Shown piece by piece: positions 36,656 to 44,064 of a stretch of DNA of 64,000 nucleotides (positions are counted from its first letter, which is position 1; each line of letters opens with the position of its first letter). This DNA is from RYN-230 sp036497945 (GTDB taxonomy: Bacteria > Actinomycetota > Actinomycetes > Streptosporangiales > Streptosporangiaceae): assembly GCA_036497945.1 (NCBI GenBank), contig DASXIN010000051.1:1-64000 (forward strand), read 5' to 3'. Position numbers and translations under genes: made by a program. The notes beneath the pieces are model-generated. The model did no database searches. It was given only the letters and a program-made list of their open reading frames with translations, and was not told the DNA's origin.

Positions 36656-36708
36656 GCCCCGGCCCGCCCTGTGACCTGGCCCGTTCGGTCTCCCTCGCCC
36701 CGCGCTGA
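36646..36708 (+). pseudogene. SIS (AgaS-like) gene remnant
   Basis: A 20-codon frame, MHASPGPPCDLARSVSLAPR, keeping the start of a SIS gene and its last eleven residues (intact copy 1 ends NLARSVILTPR). About 270 codons between are deleted. It occupies the position of the intact SIS gene relative to the 124-bp repeat. Confidence 0.65.
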
Positions 36709-36723
36709 GCCCAGCAGATCACA

Positions 36724-36957
36724 GTGATCCTCGTCTTCGCCCTCAACCCGGCTCTGGATGTGACGCATCACGTGCCCGGCGTCGACTGGGCCGGCGTCAA
36801 CCTGTCCACGGCGGCCGGTGCCACCGGCCGACGGGCGGGGGAATCCGACCGGCGCCGGGGACGCCGTGGCCGCGGGCCTGGTGCAAGGGCTTGTGCTGGG
36901 GCGCCCGTGGGAGGAGCGCTGGCCGGGGTCAGGGTGAACCGCGGCAAGGCCGGTTGA
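36724..36957 (+). pseudogene. LacC/FruK-type kinase remnant
   Basis: From GTG 36724 the frame reads ILVFALNPALDVTHHVPGVD and on to WAGVN, matching the N-terminus of the intact kinase at 21958. It then jumps, in a shifted frame near 36840, to NPTGAGDAVAAGLVQGL and GRPWEER, which is the C-terminal ATP-binding motif (GNATGAGDAVAAGL in the intact gene). The middle 180 or so codons are missing. It follows the SIS remnant in the same order as the intact operon. Confidence 0.7.
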
Positions 36958-36991
36958 TGCCAGCGGCCAGATAAAAGGAGATCGTCGGGCC

Positions 36992-37190
36992 GGCCGCGGC
37001 GTTGGCGCCTTCAACGTCATCGGCATTGAGCCCGTGATGCGGTCCCGGACACGGGGCTCATCGCCAGGATCCACGGTGCGGTCAGCGTCCCCGCTCGTCC
37101 TGCATGGCTCGTCCGGTGTCTCCGATGCGATGCTGGCGGCGGCGATCGGCGCCGGGATCGTCAGTCAGGATGAATCACCGGGCACGCCGT
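36992..37190 (+). pseudogene. Class II aldolase remnant
   Basis: GRGVGAFNVIGIE (from 36992) equals the N-terminal motif of the intact aldolase at 21020. After a deletion come DTGLIARIHGAVSVP and, in another frame, LVLHGSSGVSDAMLAAAIGA, matching LGLITRIRAAVSVPLVLHGSSG of the intact enzyme. At least two frameshifts. AAGGAG at 36975 may be its old ribosome site. Third in the remnant series after SIS and kinase. Confidence 0.68.
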
Positions 37191-37195
37191 GACCG

Positions 37196-37511
37196 AGCGT
37201 GAAGAGGCCCGGGGCGTGGATCTGGTCGTGGTGGGCGTGGCCGTCCAGCCGTTGCGGGGTCTTCACGGTGGCCTCGTCGGTGCTGGTCCCGCCGACCAGC
37301 CTTTGGGGCAGCCAGAAGCTGTCCTCGGCCCGCTCCACGGCGTCCAGGGGGACGCCAGCCGGGATCTGCCCGATGAGCGGCACCTCAACCTCTCCGGCCC
37401 GGGGGCGGGGTCGGCGGGCTGAACGATCGTGCGCGGCTGTCTCGCGGCACGCCGCAGAACTCCGTCCTGCTCCAGGAGCGGCAGGTGGTAGCTGACGAAC
37501 CGCTCGATCAT
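37196..37511 (-). pseudogene. LexA-like repressor remnant
   Basis: On the minus strand one frame (from about 37511) reads IERFVSYHLPLLEQDGVLRR then QPRTI, like the end of the LexA winged helix; after a frameshift another frame reads VEVPLIGQIPAGVPLDAVER and AEDSFWLPQRLVG, which matches the S24 protease domain around the LexA cleavage region (VPLVGQIPAG). The catalytic Ser/Lys region is not recognisable. It is not the cell's real LexA; a dead paralogue inserted between aldolase and GH4 remnants, opposite strand. Confidence 0.6.
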
Positions 37512-37575
37512 TGCCCGGCTGCGGCTGGATGCGCGGTCTTGCGCGAAAAGAGCCGGAATGCGACACTCTCAAGCT

Positions 37576-37725
37576 GTGATCAAGGTGACCTTTGTCGGCG
37601 CGAGCGGCGCCGCGCCGCTTGACCCGAACACGGCCGCCACGCTCAGCACCGCTGAGACGGTAGCCATGCGTGACGAGCTGTTCACCGCGCATCGCGACCT
37701 GCTCCCCGCCGCTTTCACCAGATGA
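37576..37725 (+). pseudogene. GH4 glycosidase remnant, ends joined
   Basis: A 49-codon open frame: VIKVTFVGASGAA, the first 13 residues of a GH4 protein (compare IRVAIIGAGSVEF), fused to LDPNTAATLSTAETVAMRDE and LFTAHRDLLPAAFTR, the last 36 residues (intact paralogue: VDPNTAATLTTEQIVAMCDD). About 390 codons are lost in frame. Its stop is 11 bp before the GH114 start and overlaps that gene's ribosome site, so GH4 and GH114 were one operon. Confidence 0.75.
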
Positions 37726-37736
37726 GGTGACCGGTT

Positions 37737-39491
37737 ATGCGAGCTGTCCCGTTCCCCCGGCCCCGCTGGCTCGCTGGGTCAGCCGTGGTCGCGGCCGCGG
37801 CGGCGCTGCTTCCGCTGGGCGCCGGATCGCCGGCTCAGGCCGCCCCGGCGGTTCCCATCGCGGGCGGCAGCGTCCGCATCCCGCCGCCGGTGCACCGGGG
37901 CACGCTGCGCATCGCCGGGCGGGCCCGGGACGGGGCGGTGGTCAGCGCGGCTGGGCTGCGCTGGGCGCCGGCCCGGCTGCCGCGCGGGATGAAGCTGCTC
38001 AGCTTCGCGGTCGCGTACACCTGGCAGACCTGCCGGGCCAACGGGACGCACTGCGTGACCGCGTCGGACTCGACCGTGACCCCGTTCGCGGCCCGGCAGT
38101 ACCGGCCCGGGCAGCCGGACACCGGCCGCCGGCTGCGGGTCACCGAGACCGCGGCCGAGGTGGTGGAGACCCAGCCGGCCACGTTCACGTTCAAGGTCAT
38201 CCGCCGCTCGGTGAGCCGGCTGGCCGCTGCGCCGGTGCGCGCTTACCCACGGCATCAGGCCCCGACGGCGGAGTTCCTCAACGGCACCCCGGAACACGTC
38301 ACTGGCTCGGACGCCGAGTACTTCCCGACCGGCGTTATGCATTACAACTCGGCGGATGGGCGGCCGGCCCAGCAGTATCGGGTGGACCTCGGCCCGTGGC
38401 GGGCGCTGCCCAGCCGCCGGGTGTTCTACACCGGGCTGCTCCGGCCCGGCCCGCACCAGGTGGCGGTCCGGACGGCCAACCACGCCGGGGCCAGCACCAT
38501 CCGGTTCCGATGGCGAGTGGTGCCGCTGCCCGCGCCGCTGGCCTGCCAGGGCAGTTGCTGGTACCCGCCGCACCTGGCCGCCAACCACCATCCGATGCGC
38601 TGGGACTGGCAGATCGGCCGGGTCACCCCGCTGCAGCGGACCGGTAAGCACGCGGTGGACATCTACGACATCGATGGGTTCCTCACCACCCGGGCCGAGG
38701 TGCACGCGCTCGAGACCCGCTGGCAGGCGGCCACGCTGCCGCACCCGCGCACGGTCTGCTACCTGGACCTGGCCTGGGAGGATTACCGGCCGGACGGCAG
38801 CCCGTCACCGTGGGGCAGATACTTCCCGGCGGCGACGTTGGGCCACGTGTACTTCGGCTACCCCGAGGAGCGCTGGGTGGACTTCCGCCAGCTCAGCGCG
38901 CTGCAGCCGATGCTGCGCGAGCGGATCAGGATGTGCGCCCGGAAGGGCTTCGACGCGGTGGAACTGGACGACATCGACAGCTTCGACCCGCCGTCCACCA
39001 CCGGGTTCCAGCTCACCCCGGGCGACGCGGAGAACTACCTGGCTTACGCGTTCAACGAGGTGCACCGGTACGGGATGACCGCGCTGTGGAAGAACTCGCC
39101 GGTCCTGTCCTGGTGGGGCCGCCGCTACACGGACGGCGCGGTGGTCGAGGAGTGCTACGTGTACAAGATGTGCACGGCCGCGCAGTTGCGCGGCAGCAGC
39201 CAGTACGGGATCACCTGCACCAGCCTGCACGGCGCGACCCCGTGCGGCTGGGACGACTTCAGCACGGACCGGACCGCCCGCCAGCCCACCGGCAAATGGG
39301 TCGGCGAGGCCGAGTACTCGGCCGACCATTACGTGTGCAATCCGGGCCAGACCGGCCAGAAGTGCACCGGCCGGCGGTCCTTCGCCGCGTTCTGCGCGTC
39401 CGTCTACCAGCCGTCATACGGCTTCGCCGCGGTCAAGTTCGACGTGAACCTGGACGGGAAGATGTTCTTCCCGTGCCCGCACGGGTCTTGA
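37737..39491 (+). CDS. Secreted GH114 endo-alpha-1,4-polygalactosaminidase
   Basis: A 584-residue exported glycosidase. Signal peptide to about residue 36 (AGSPAQA-AP), an N-terminal beta-rich module of about 250 residues, then a GH114 TIM barrel from about residue 300: VDIYDIDGF, TVCYLDLAWEDYRPD, FGYPEERWVDFRQ, MCARKGFDAVELDDIDSF (about residue 408, candidate catalytic acid) and ALWKNSPVLSWW. GH114 enzymes cleave alpha-1,4-polygalactosamine and deacetylated galactosaminogalactan. GAGGTG lies 7 bases before ATG 37737. Several Cys pairs suit an extracellular enzyme. Neighbouring amino-sugar genes support the specificity. Confidence 0.83.
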   Translation: MRAVPFPRPRWLAGSAVVAAAAALLPLGAGSPAQAAPAVPIAGGSVRIPPPVHRGTLRIAGRARDGAVVSAAGLRWAPARLPRGMKLLSFAVAYTWQTCRANGTHCVTASDSTVTPFAARQYRPGQPDTGRRLRVTETAAEVVETQPATFTFKVIRRSVSRLAAAPVRAYPRHQAPTAEFLNGTPEHVTGSDAEYFPTGVMHYNSADGRPAQQYRVDLGPWRALPSRRVFYTGLLRPGPHQVAVRTANHAGASTIRFRWRVVPLPAPLACQGSCWYPPHLAANHHPMRWDWQIGRVTPLQRTGKHAVDIYDIDGFLTTRAEVHALETRWQAATLPHPRTVCYLDLAWEDYRPDGSPSPWGRYFPAATLGHVYFGYPEERWVDFRQLSALQPMLRERIRMCARKGFDAVELDDIDSFDPPSTTGFQLTPGDAENYLAYAFNEVHRYGMTALWKNSPVLSWWGRRYTDGAVVEECYVYKMCTAAQLRGSSQYGITCTSLHGATPCGWDDFSTDRTARQPTGKWVGEAEYSADHYVCNPGQTGQKCTGRRSFAAFCASVYQPSYGFAAVKFDVNLDGKMFFPCPHGS

Positions 39492-39508
39492 CGGCGGCGA
39501 GCCGCTGA

Positions 39509-39538
39509 GGCCGGCCAGCCCCGGAGGGCTGGCCGGCC
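39509..39538 (+). terminator. Hairpin terminator after GH114
   Basis: Perfect 13-bp stem GGCCGGCCAGCCC / GGGCTGGCCGGCC with loop CGGA, 17 bases past the stop and between two convergent genes. Confidence 0.75.
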
Positions 39539-39555
39539 GGTCGGCTGCCCCCTCG

Positions 39556-40938
39556 TCAGCCGACCCGGACCTCGGCCTCGGCCGAGGCGATGCCGTTCGC
39601 TACCACGCGGAGGTCATACCGCCCGTGCGGCAGGCTGTTCGGCACGGTGAACCGGGTGTGCACGTGCCGCCGCCGGGTGGCCACAGCCATCGTGCTGTGC
39701 CCGTGTGTCCGGCAGTAGTGCACGTGCCCGTCCTCGCTGACCAGCCGCACGATCGGGTAGTTGGTCGCCATCGTGGCGTCGTCGCCGTACGCCACCGCCT
39801 GGGTCATCCCGTTGAACCGCTCCCCGTGGATCTCGTAGCTGTGGCCGGGTTCCAGGTCACGCTGGTGCTCGGTGATGCGCGGCCGCCACTCGTCGTCCGC
39901 CTCGCCCACCGGGGTGTAGATCTCCATCGCCGGGCTGCCCGCGCTGAACAGCACCTGGCCGGTGGGCAGCAGCAGCATCCGGCCGGTGAACACCTCGCCG
40001 CCCGCGTTGCCGGGCGCCGGCGCCGGGTCGAGCAGCTTGCCGTCGAACTCGAAGAACTGCCCGTTCACCGCGAAGCCGCCGTTATTCGGCGCGGTGCCCG
40101 CCACGCACAGCACGTGGCCGTTGGGCAGCACGCAGCCCGGCGCGTCGTTGGCCTTGAGCGGCTGGCCGGGTGAGCTGTCCGGGAAATCGGGACCCTCGAC
40201 CCAGTATCCGGGTGTGGCCGGATCGTGGTCCGGGTGGTACACGGCGGTGTGCCCGTTGCCGCCGACCTGGAACGCGGTGCCATCCGGGCGGAGCAGGCAG
40301 GGCCCGATCTCGATGGAGAAGTTGCTCTCGACCAGGGACTGCGGCGTCTGGCCGGCGCTGACCCAGGTGCCCGCGGAGCTCAGGTACTTCTCGGCGCTGG
40401 GCGGATCGGAGTTCTCCGGGGTCAGCACCGTGCCGTCGGGCAGCAGTGTGAAGCCCTCCTCCGAGCTCGGGTCGGCCTTGTTCCCGGTGGCGGTCCAGGT
40501 GTCGGTCTTCGGGTTGTACAGCGCGGTCCTGATGTCGTCGATCGAGCCGAGCAGCACCCGCCCGTCGGGCAGCACGCAGCACGGCGCGTCGCCGATGTGC
40601 GTCCAGCCTGGCGTGCTGATCAGGTGCCAGGTGTTCGGCACCGGGTTGTAGATCTCGGCCCGGTTCCAGTCGTTCTGGCTGCCGTTGTGGTATTCGCCGC
40701 CCGCCACGAACACCCGGCCGTCGGCCAGCACGGCCGAGGCGTAGTACAGCCGCGAGTCGGTCATCGGGGCCAGCGGCGACCAGGTGCCGTTGGCGTAGTC
40801 GCCCCACTCGTCCGGGGTCAGCCGCCACCAGTCGGTGGCCCCCGAGTCCTGGCACATCACGGTGCCGTCGGTGAGCAGGAGCATGGTGCTCGCGTTGAAC
40901 GCGGGCTGGTTGGCAATCGGCTGCCAAGTACCGGGCAT
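39556..40938 (-). CDS. Kelch-repeat protein, galactose/glyoxal-oxidase-like propeller
   Basis: A 460-residue beta-propeller. Kelch-type blades recur (LLTDGTVMCQDSG, VLADGRVFVAGGEYHN, VLPDGRVLLGS, LLPDGTVLTPEN, VLPNGHVLCVAGT, LLPTGQVLFSAGS), followed by a C-terminal Ig-like early-set domain (YEIHGERFNGMTQAVAYGDD...YDLRVVANGIASAEAEVRVG) as in DUF1929/GlxA-type copper oxidases. No signal peptide, and the Tyr/Cys redox pair of galactose oxidase is not evident, so oxidase activity is doubtful. AGGGGG precedes the ATG. Convergent with GH114. Confidence 0.78.
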   Translation of the reverse strand: MPGTWQPIANQPAFNASTMLLLTDGTVMCQDSGATDWWRLTPDEWGDYANGTWSPLAPMTDSRLYYASAVLADGRVFVAGGEYHNGSQNDWNRAEIYNPVPNTWHLISTPGWTHIGDAPCCVLPDGRVLLGSIDDIRTALYNPKTDTWTATGNKADPSSEEGFTLLPDGTVLTPENSDPPSAEKYLSSAGTWVSAGQTPQSLVESNFSIEIGPCLLRPDGTAFQVGGNGHTAVYHPDHDPATPGYWVEGPDFPDSSPGQPLKANDAPGCVLPNGHVLCVAGTAPNNGGFAVNGQFFEFDGKLLDPAPAPGNAGGEVFTGRMLLLPTGQVLFSAGSPAMEIYTPVGEADDEWRPRITEHQRDLEPGHSYEIHGERFNGMTQAVAYGDDATMATNYPIVRLVSEDGHVHYCRTHGHSTMAVATRRRHVHTRFTVPNSLPHGRYDLRVVANGIASAEAEVRVG

Positions 40939-41040
40939 GTCCGGTCCCCCTCGTGGTTTGCTGCTGTTACCCGGTCAGAGGGCGCTGCGCCGAGGTAGAT
41001 ACACTTCCGGTCCGGCTGGGCGGCCGGGGATGATGGCCAG

Positions 41041-42489
41041 ATGACGACCACGCCGGTTCCGGATGGGCTACTCGGCCGGGCCGGACTGCCCGCCGCCGAG
41101 GCGGCGGCCTGGGCCGCGGCGGTACCGGACCCGCACGGCCCGCTAGCTGCCGCGGCCGCGGCGCTCGGCCAGTTCCTGGCCGCCGGGCAGGAGCTCAGCA
41201 GCCGGCTGCCGGACCGGGCGCACCGCTCGGCCAGCCAGCAGGCCGCCCGCGACGCGCTCGCGACAGCCATGGACGGCGCCCGGGACAGCTTCCTGCGGGT
41301 GCACGCGGATGCCCTGTACGACGAGCTGACTGGTGGCTACACCCGGCCACTACGGCTGGCCGAACTGCTCGCCGCCGCGGCCGCCCGGGTGCCCGGCCTG
41401 GTGCCCGCCGCCGCGGACCTGGCCGCCGAGCGGGCCCGGCCGCTGGCCGAGAAGGAGGGCATCGAGTTCGCCCAGGGCCTGCTGGTGGGGCACGTGCTGG
41501 CCCGGCCACGGGGCGGGCGGCACCTGATCGGCGCGATGCTGCGCCCGCTGCCCGAGGCCATCGACCGGCTCGGCGAGCTGCGCACGGCCGGCACGGTGGA
41601 TCTCGGCCCGGTCAAGGTCACCCGGCGCGGCCGGGCCGGCCTGCTGGAACTCTCCAACCCGCAGCACCTGAACGCGGAAGACGACGTCACGCTGGGCCCG
41701 ACCGAGTGCGCGGTGGACCTGATCCTGCTCGACCCGGACATCGACATCGGCGTCTTCCGGGGTGGCGCGGTTGATCACCCCCGGTACCCGGGGGTGCGCG
41801 TCTTCGGCTCCGGGCTCAACCTCACCCACCTCTACCGCGGGCAGCTCAGCTTCCTCTTCTACCTGGTGCGCGACCTCGGCTACGTGCACAAGATCTACCG
41901 CGGGATCGTCCCGCCCGGGACGGACGCCGAACTAGCCGGACTGGCCGGACGGGCCGGGGGGCTGACTGGCCGGCCCGGCACCAATCCTGAGGGCACCGTG
42001 GAGAAACTGTGGATCGCCGCAGTGCAGCGGTTCGCGGTGGGCGGTGCCTGCCAGTTGCTGCACGTCGTGGACCACGTGATCGCGACCCGCGGGTCGCGGC
42101 TGTTCCTGCCCGCCCGGAACGAGGGGATCATCCCCGGCGCGTCCAACCTCCGGCTGCCCCGCTTCGTCGGTGACCGGGCCGCCCGGCAGGCCATCCTGTC
42201 CGGGCGGCAGTGGGTCGCGGGCGAGCCGGACGCGGCGCTGCTGTGTGACGAGGTGGTGGAGCCCACCGCCATCGACCGGGCGGTGGACGCCCGGATCGAC
42301 GCGCTCACCAACTCCGGGCTGGTCAACGCGGCCGCCAACCGGTGCACGCTGCGGGCGGGCCAGGAGCCGCTGGATCTGTTCCGCGAGTACATGGCCGCGT
42401 TCTCGGTGGAGCAGGCCCGCTGCCACCTGAGCCCGGCGCTGGTGCGCAACCTCGAGGTGCACTGGAACGCACGGGAGCGCACCGGCTGA
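41041..42489 (+). CDS. DpgC-like cofactor-independent dioxygenase, stand-alone
   Basis: A 482-residue crotonase-superfamily protein matching DpgC, (3,5-dihydroxyphenyl)acetyl-CoA 1,2-dioxygenase: LSNPQHLNAEDDVTLGPTECAVDLILLDPDIDIGVFRGG, HPRYPGVRVFGSGLNLTHLYRG, then EKLWIAAVQRFAVGGACQLLHVVDHV and FLPARNEGIIPGASNLRLPRFVGDR. The N-terminal 180 residues form the DpgC helical domain. DpgC makes 3,5-dihydroxyphenylglyoxylate for glycopeptide antibiotics, but no DpgA, B or D homologue or peptide synthetase is near. It may process another aryl- or acyl-CoA. Confidence 0.85.
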   Translation: MTTTPVPDGLLGRAGLPAAEAAAWAAAVPDPHGPLAAAAAALGQFLAAGQELSSRLPDRAHRSASQQAARDALATAMDGARDSFLRVHADALYDELTGGYTRPLRLAELLAAAAARVPGLVPAAADLAAERARPLAEKEGIEFAQGLLVGHVLARPRGGRHLIGAMLRPLPEAIDRLGELRTAGTVDLGPVKVTRRGRAGLLELSNPQHLNAEDDVTLGPTECAVDLILLDPDIDIGVFRGGAVDHPRYPGVRVFGSGLNLTHLYRGQLSFLFYLVRDLGYVHKIYRGIVPPGTDAELAGLAGRAGGLTGRPGTNPEGTVEKLWIAAVQRFAVGGACQLLHVVDHVIATRGSRLFLPARNEGIIPGASNLRLPRFVGDRAARQAILSGRQWVAGEPDAALLCDEVVEPTAIDRAVDARIDALTNSGLVNAAANRCTLRAGQEPLDLFREYMAAFSVEQARCHLSPALVRNLEVHWNARERTG

Positions 42490-42567
42490 CCGCCGCCCGG
42501 GAGCGCCCCCGGGTCCTGTCGGTACCCCGCCGCATAGTCGGGATACCGGCTACCTGAGGGAGGAACC

Positions 42568-43068
42568 ATGTGCTGGTTATGCGAACACTCGGAGGCGGCA
42601 CCCCTCGACTACCTCGGTCACCTGCGCAGCCTCATCGGCAGCGACGGCTGGGCCGTGCAGGCGGTGCGGCGGGACCGGCTGCACCCGCCCTGGGCCTACA
42701 CCGTCGGGCTCACCGAGCACGGCAAGCCGGAGCTGGCCGTCACCGGCCTGCCCAGCCGGCGGGCGGGGAGGCTGCTCGACGACGTCGCCGCGCACCTGCT
42801 GCATGCCACGCCGCCCGAACCAGGGGAACAGATCCCGCTGCTCGGCGGCCCGCTCATCGAGATCGTCACGGTCACCGAACCAGCCGCCCACCTGCTGTGC
42901 GCGGCCGACCTGTACGGCCCGCAGATCCGGGCATTGCAGCTGGTGCACGCCGACGATCGCGGCCACTGGCCGTGGGACCGCGGCTACCGCGGCGTCCGCG
43001 GCGGCCAGCCAGTTCTCGGCGTGCGGACCGCACGGCCGGGGACGGCGCCGGAACCTGGCCCGGGCTGA
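42568..43068 (+). CDS. DUF4262 domain protein
   Basis: A 166-residue cytosolic protein with MCWLCEHSEA at the N-terminus (CxxC) and the DUF4262 core GWAVQAVRRDRLHPPWAYTVGLTEHGKPELAVTGLPSRRAGRLLDDVAAHLL, then RALQLVHADDRGHWPWDRGYRGVRGGQPVLGVR. The function of the family is unknown; it is common in actinobacteria, often in stress or accessory regions. GGGAGGAA precedes ATG 42568. Confidence 0.87.
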   Translation: MCWLCEHSEAAPLDYLGHLRSLIGSDGWAVQAVRRDRLHPPWAYTVGLTEHGKPELAVTGLPSRRAGRLLDDVAAHLLHATPPEPGEQIPLLGGPLIEIVTVTEPAAHLLCAADLYGPQIRALQLVHADDRGHWPWDRGYRGVRGGQPVLGVRTARPGTAPEPGPG

Positions 43069-43099
43069 CCGACCGCGGCCGACGAGCTGAAGTATTGCC

Positions 43100-43123
43100 G
43101 TAGTGCAGTAAATACTGCACTAC
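43100..43123. promoter_or_regulatory. Perfect palindrome upstream of parA
   Basis: GTAGTGCAGT-AAAT-ACTGCACTAC, 10-bp perfect arms. It is 66 bp upstream of the ParA start and more AT-rich than its surroundings. Likely a repressor operator or a partition-type binding site. Confidence 0.65.
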
Positions 43124-43173
43124 TTACCCAAACAATCCAGCCCCGTCCGTGTCTACCGAAAGGCCGCGGACGC

Positions 43174-43182
43174 TGCGATAAT
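43174..43182 (+). promoter_or_regulatory. Extended -10 for parA
   Basis: TGCGATAAT is an extended -10 element (TGn plus GATAAT) with no good -35. A start seven bases later would coincide with the ATG at 43189, giving a leaderless message. Confidence 0.4.
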
Positions 43183-43188
43183 GCCTGG

Positions 43189-44064
43189 ATGACGGGGCTA
43201 CGTCTCGCCCTGGCTAACTTGAAGCCGGGCACGGGGAAGACTACCTCGGCGGTCTGGCTGGCACACGTTTTCGCGCAAGCGGGCAACAGCGTGCTCCTGG
43301 TGGATGCCGATCCGTCGGGGAGTGCCCTCGAATGGTCAGATCTGGCGGCCATGTATCCGCGTCTTTCGCTGTCCCAGGCGGCGTTCCCGTTCCGGATCGT
43401 CGCGCTGCCGTCCCGCGAACTGCATCGGCGCGTGCCGGAGATCGCCCGGGCGGACGACGTGGTGATCATAGACACGCCGCAACTGGAGGACCACGCCAGC
43501 ATCGCCCGGTCGGCGATGCGGTACGCGGACGAGATCCTGATCCCGTGCGGGCCGACGCCGATCGAGATCAACCGCACCACACCAGTGCGCGAGGAGATCA
43601 CCGACCTGGGCTCGGTCCGGGACAAGCCCCTGCGCTCGTCCATCCTGCTGAACCGCTGCATTACCCGGGCGCACTCCACGACCGACGCCCGGGAGGTGCT
43701 GGAGGGCCTCGGCTACGACGTGCTGGGCACCTCGGTGCCCCGGCTCGAGGTGTACGCGCAGAGCTTCGGCGTGCCGATCAGGCACCACGGCCTCGATATC
43801 TGGCGGAACGTGGCCCAGGACCTGGTTGAGCGGTGCCTGCCCCGGTGCACGATCCGGTCCTTAACGCACTGCGACCGGCCCGCCACCGCTGCCAGTCCGC
43901 GGTACTGGCAGCGGCGCGCGGGTGACGGCCGCTACCGGTTACTGGCGTTAGGCAAAGTGCTACATCCAGCCGCCGTCGGCGGCCAGGGTGGCGCCGCTGA
44001 GGTAGGCGGCGTCGGGCGAGACAAGGAAGGCGATCGCCGCGGCGATCTCCTCCGGTTCGGCTAG
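43189..44064 (+). CDS. Orphan ParA/Soj-like ATPase
   Basis: A MinD/ParA-type P-loop ATPase. Deviant Walker A is ANLKPGTGKTTSAVWLAHVFA (two Lys), then VLLVDADPSGSALEWSD, VVIIDTPQLEDHAS and ILIPCGPTPIEINRT. No ParB partner is near. About 225 residues match the family; from about 43860 the frame runs on for 65 low-complexity residues through a strong hairpin (43886-43914) and 105 nt antisense to the SDR gene, so the natural end has probably been lost by a frameshift. Likely a relic of a plasmid or integrative element. Confidence 0.8.
   Translation: MTGLRLALANLKPGTGKTTSAVWLAHVFAQAGNSVLLVDADPSGSALEWSDLAAMYPRLSLSQAAFPFRIVALPSRELHRRVPEIARADDVVIIDTPQLEDHASIARSAMRYADEILIPCGPTPIEINRTTPVREEITDLGSVRDKPLRSSILLNRCITRAHSTTDAREVLEGLGYDVLGTSVPRLEVYAQSFGVPIRHHGLDIWRNVAQDLVERCLPRCTIRSLTHCDRPATAASPRYWQRRAGDGRYRLLALGKVLHPAAVGGQGGAAEVGGVGRDKEGDRRGDLLRFG
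43886..43914. terminator. Strong hairpin at the parA/SDR junction
   Basis: Perfect 11-bp stem CCGCTGCCAGT / ACTGGCAGCGG with loop CCGCGGT, between the recognisable end of ParA and the SDR stop. Suited to terminate both convergent genes. Confidence 0.6.

Noticed and set aside
37165..37692. A 175-codon minus-strand frame as a real gene
   Set aside because: It is a patchwork containing the frameshifted LexA-like remnant and antisense of the GH4 remnant.
41041..42489. A glycopeptide antibiotic biosynthetic cluster
   Set aside because: Only the DpgC homologue is present; no NRPS, DpgA/B/D, oxygenase or transporter set.
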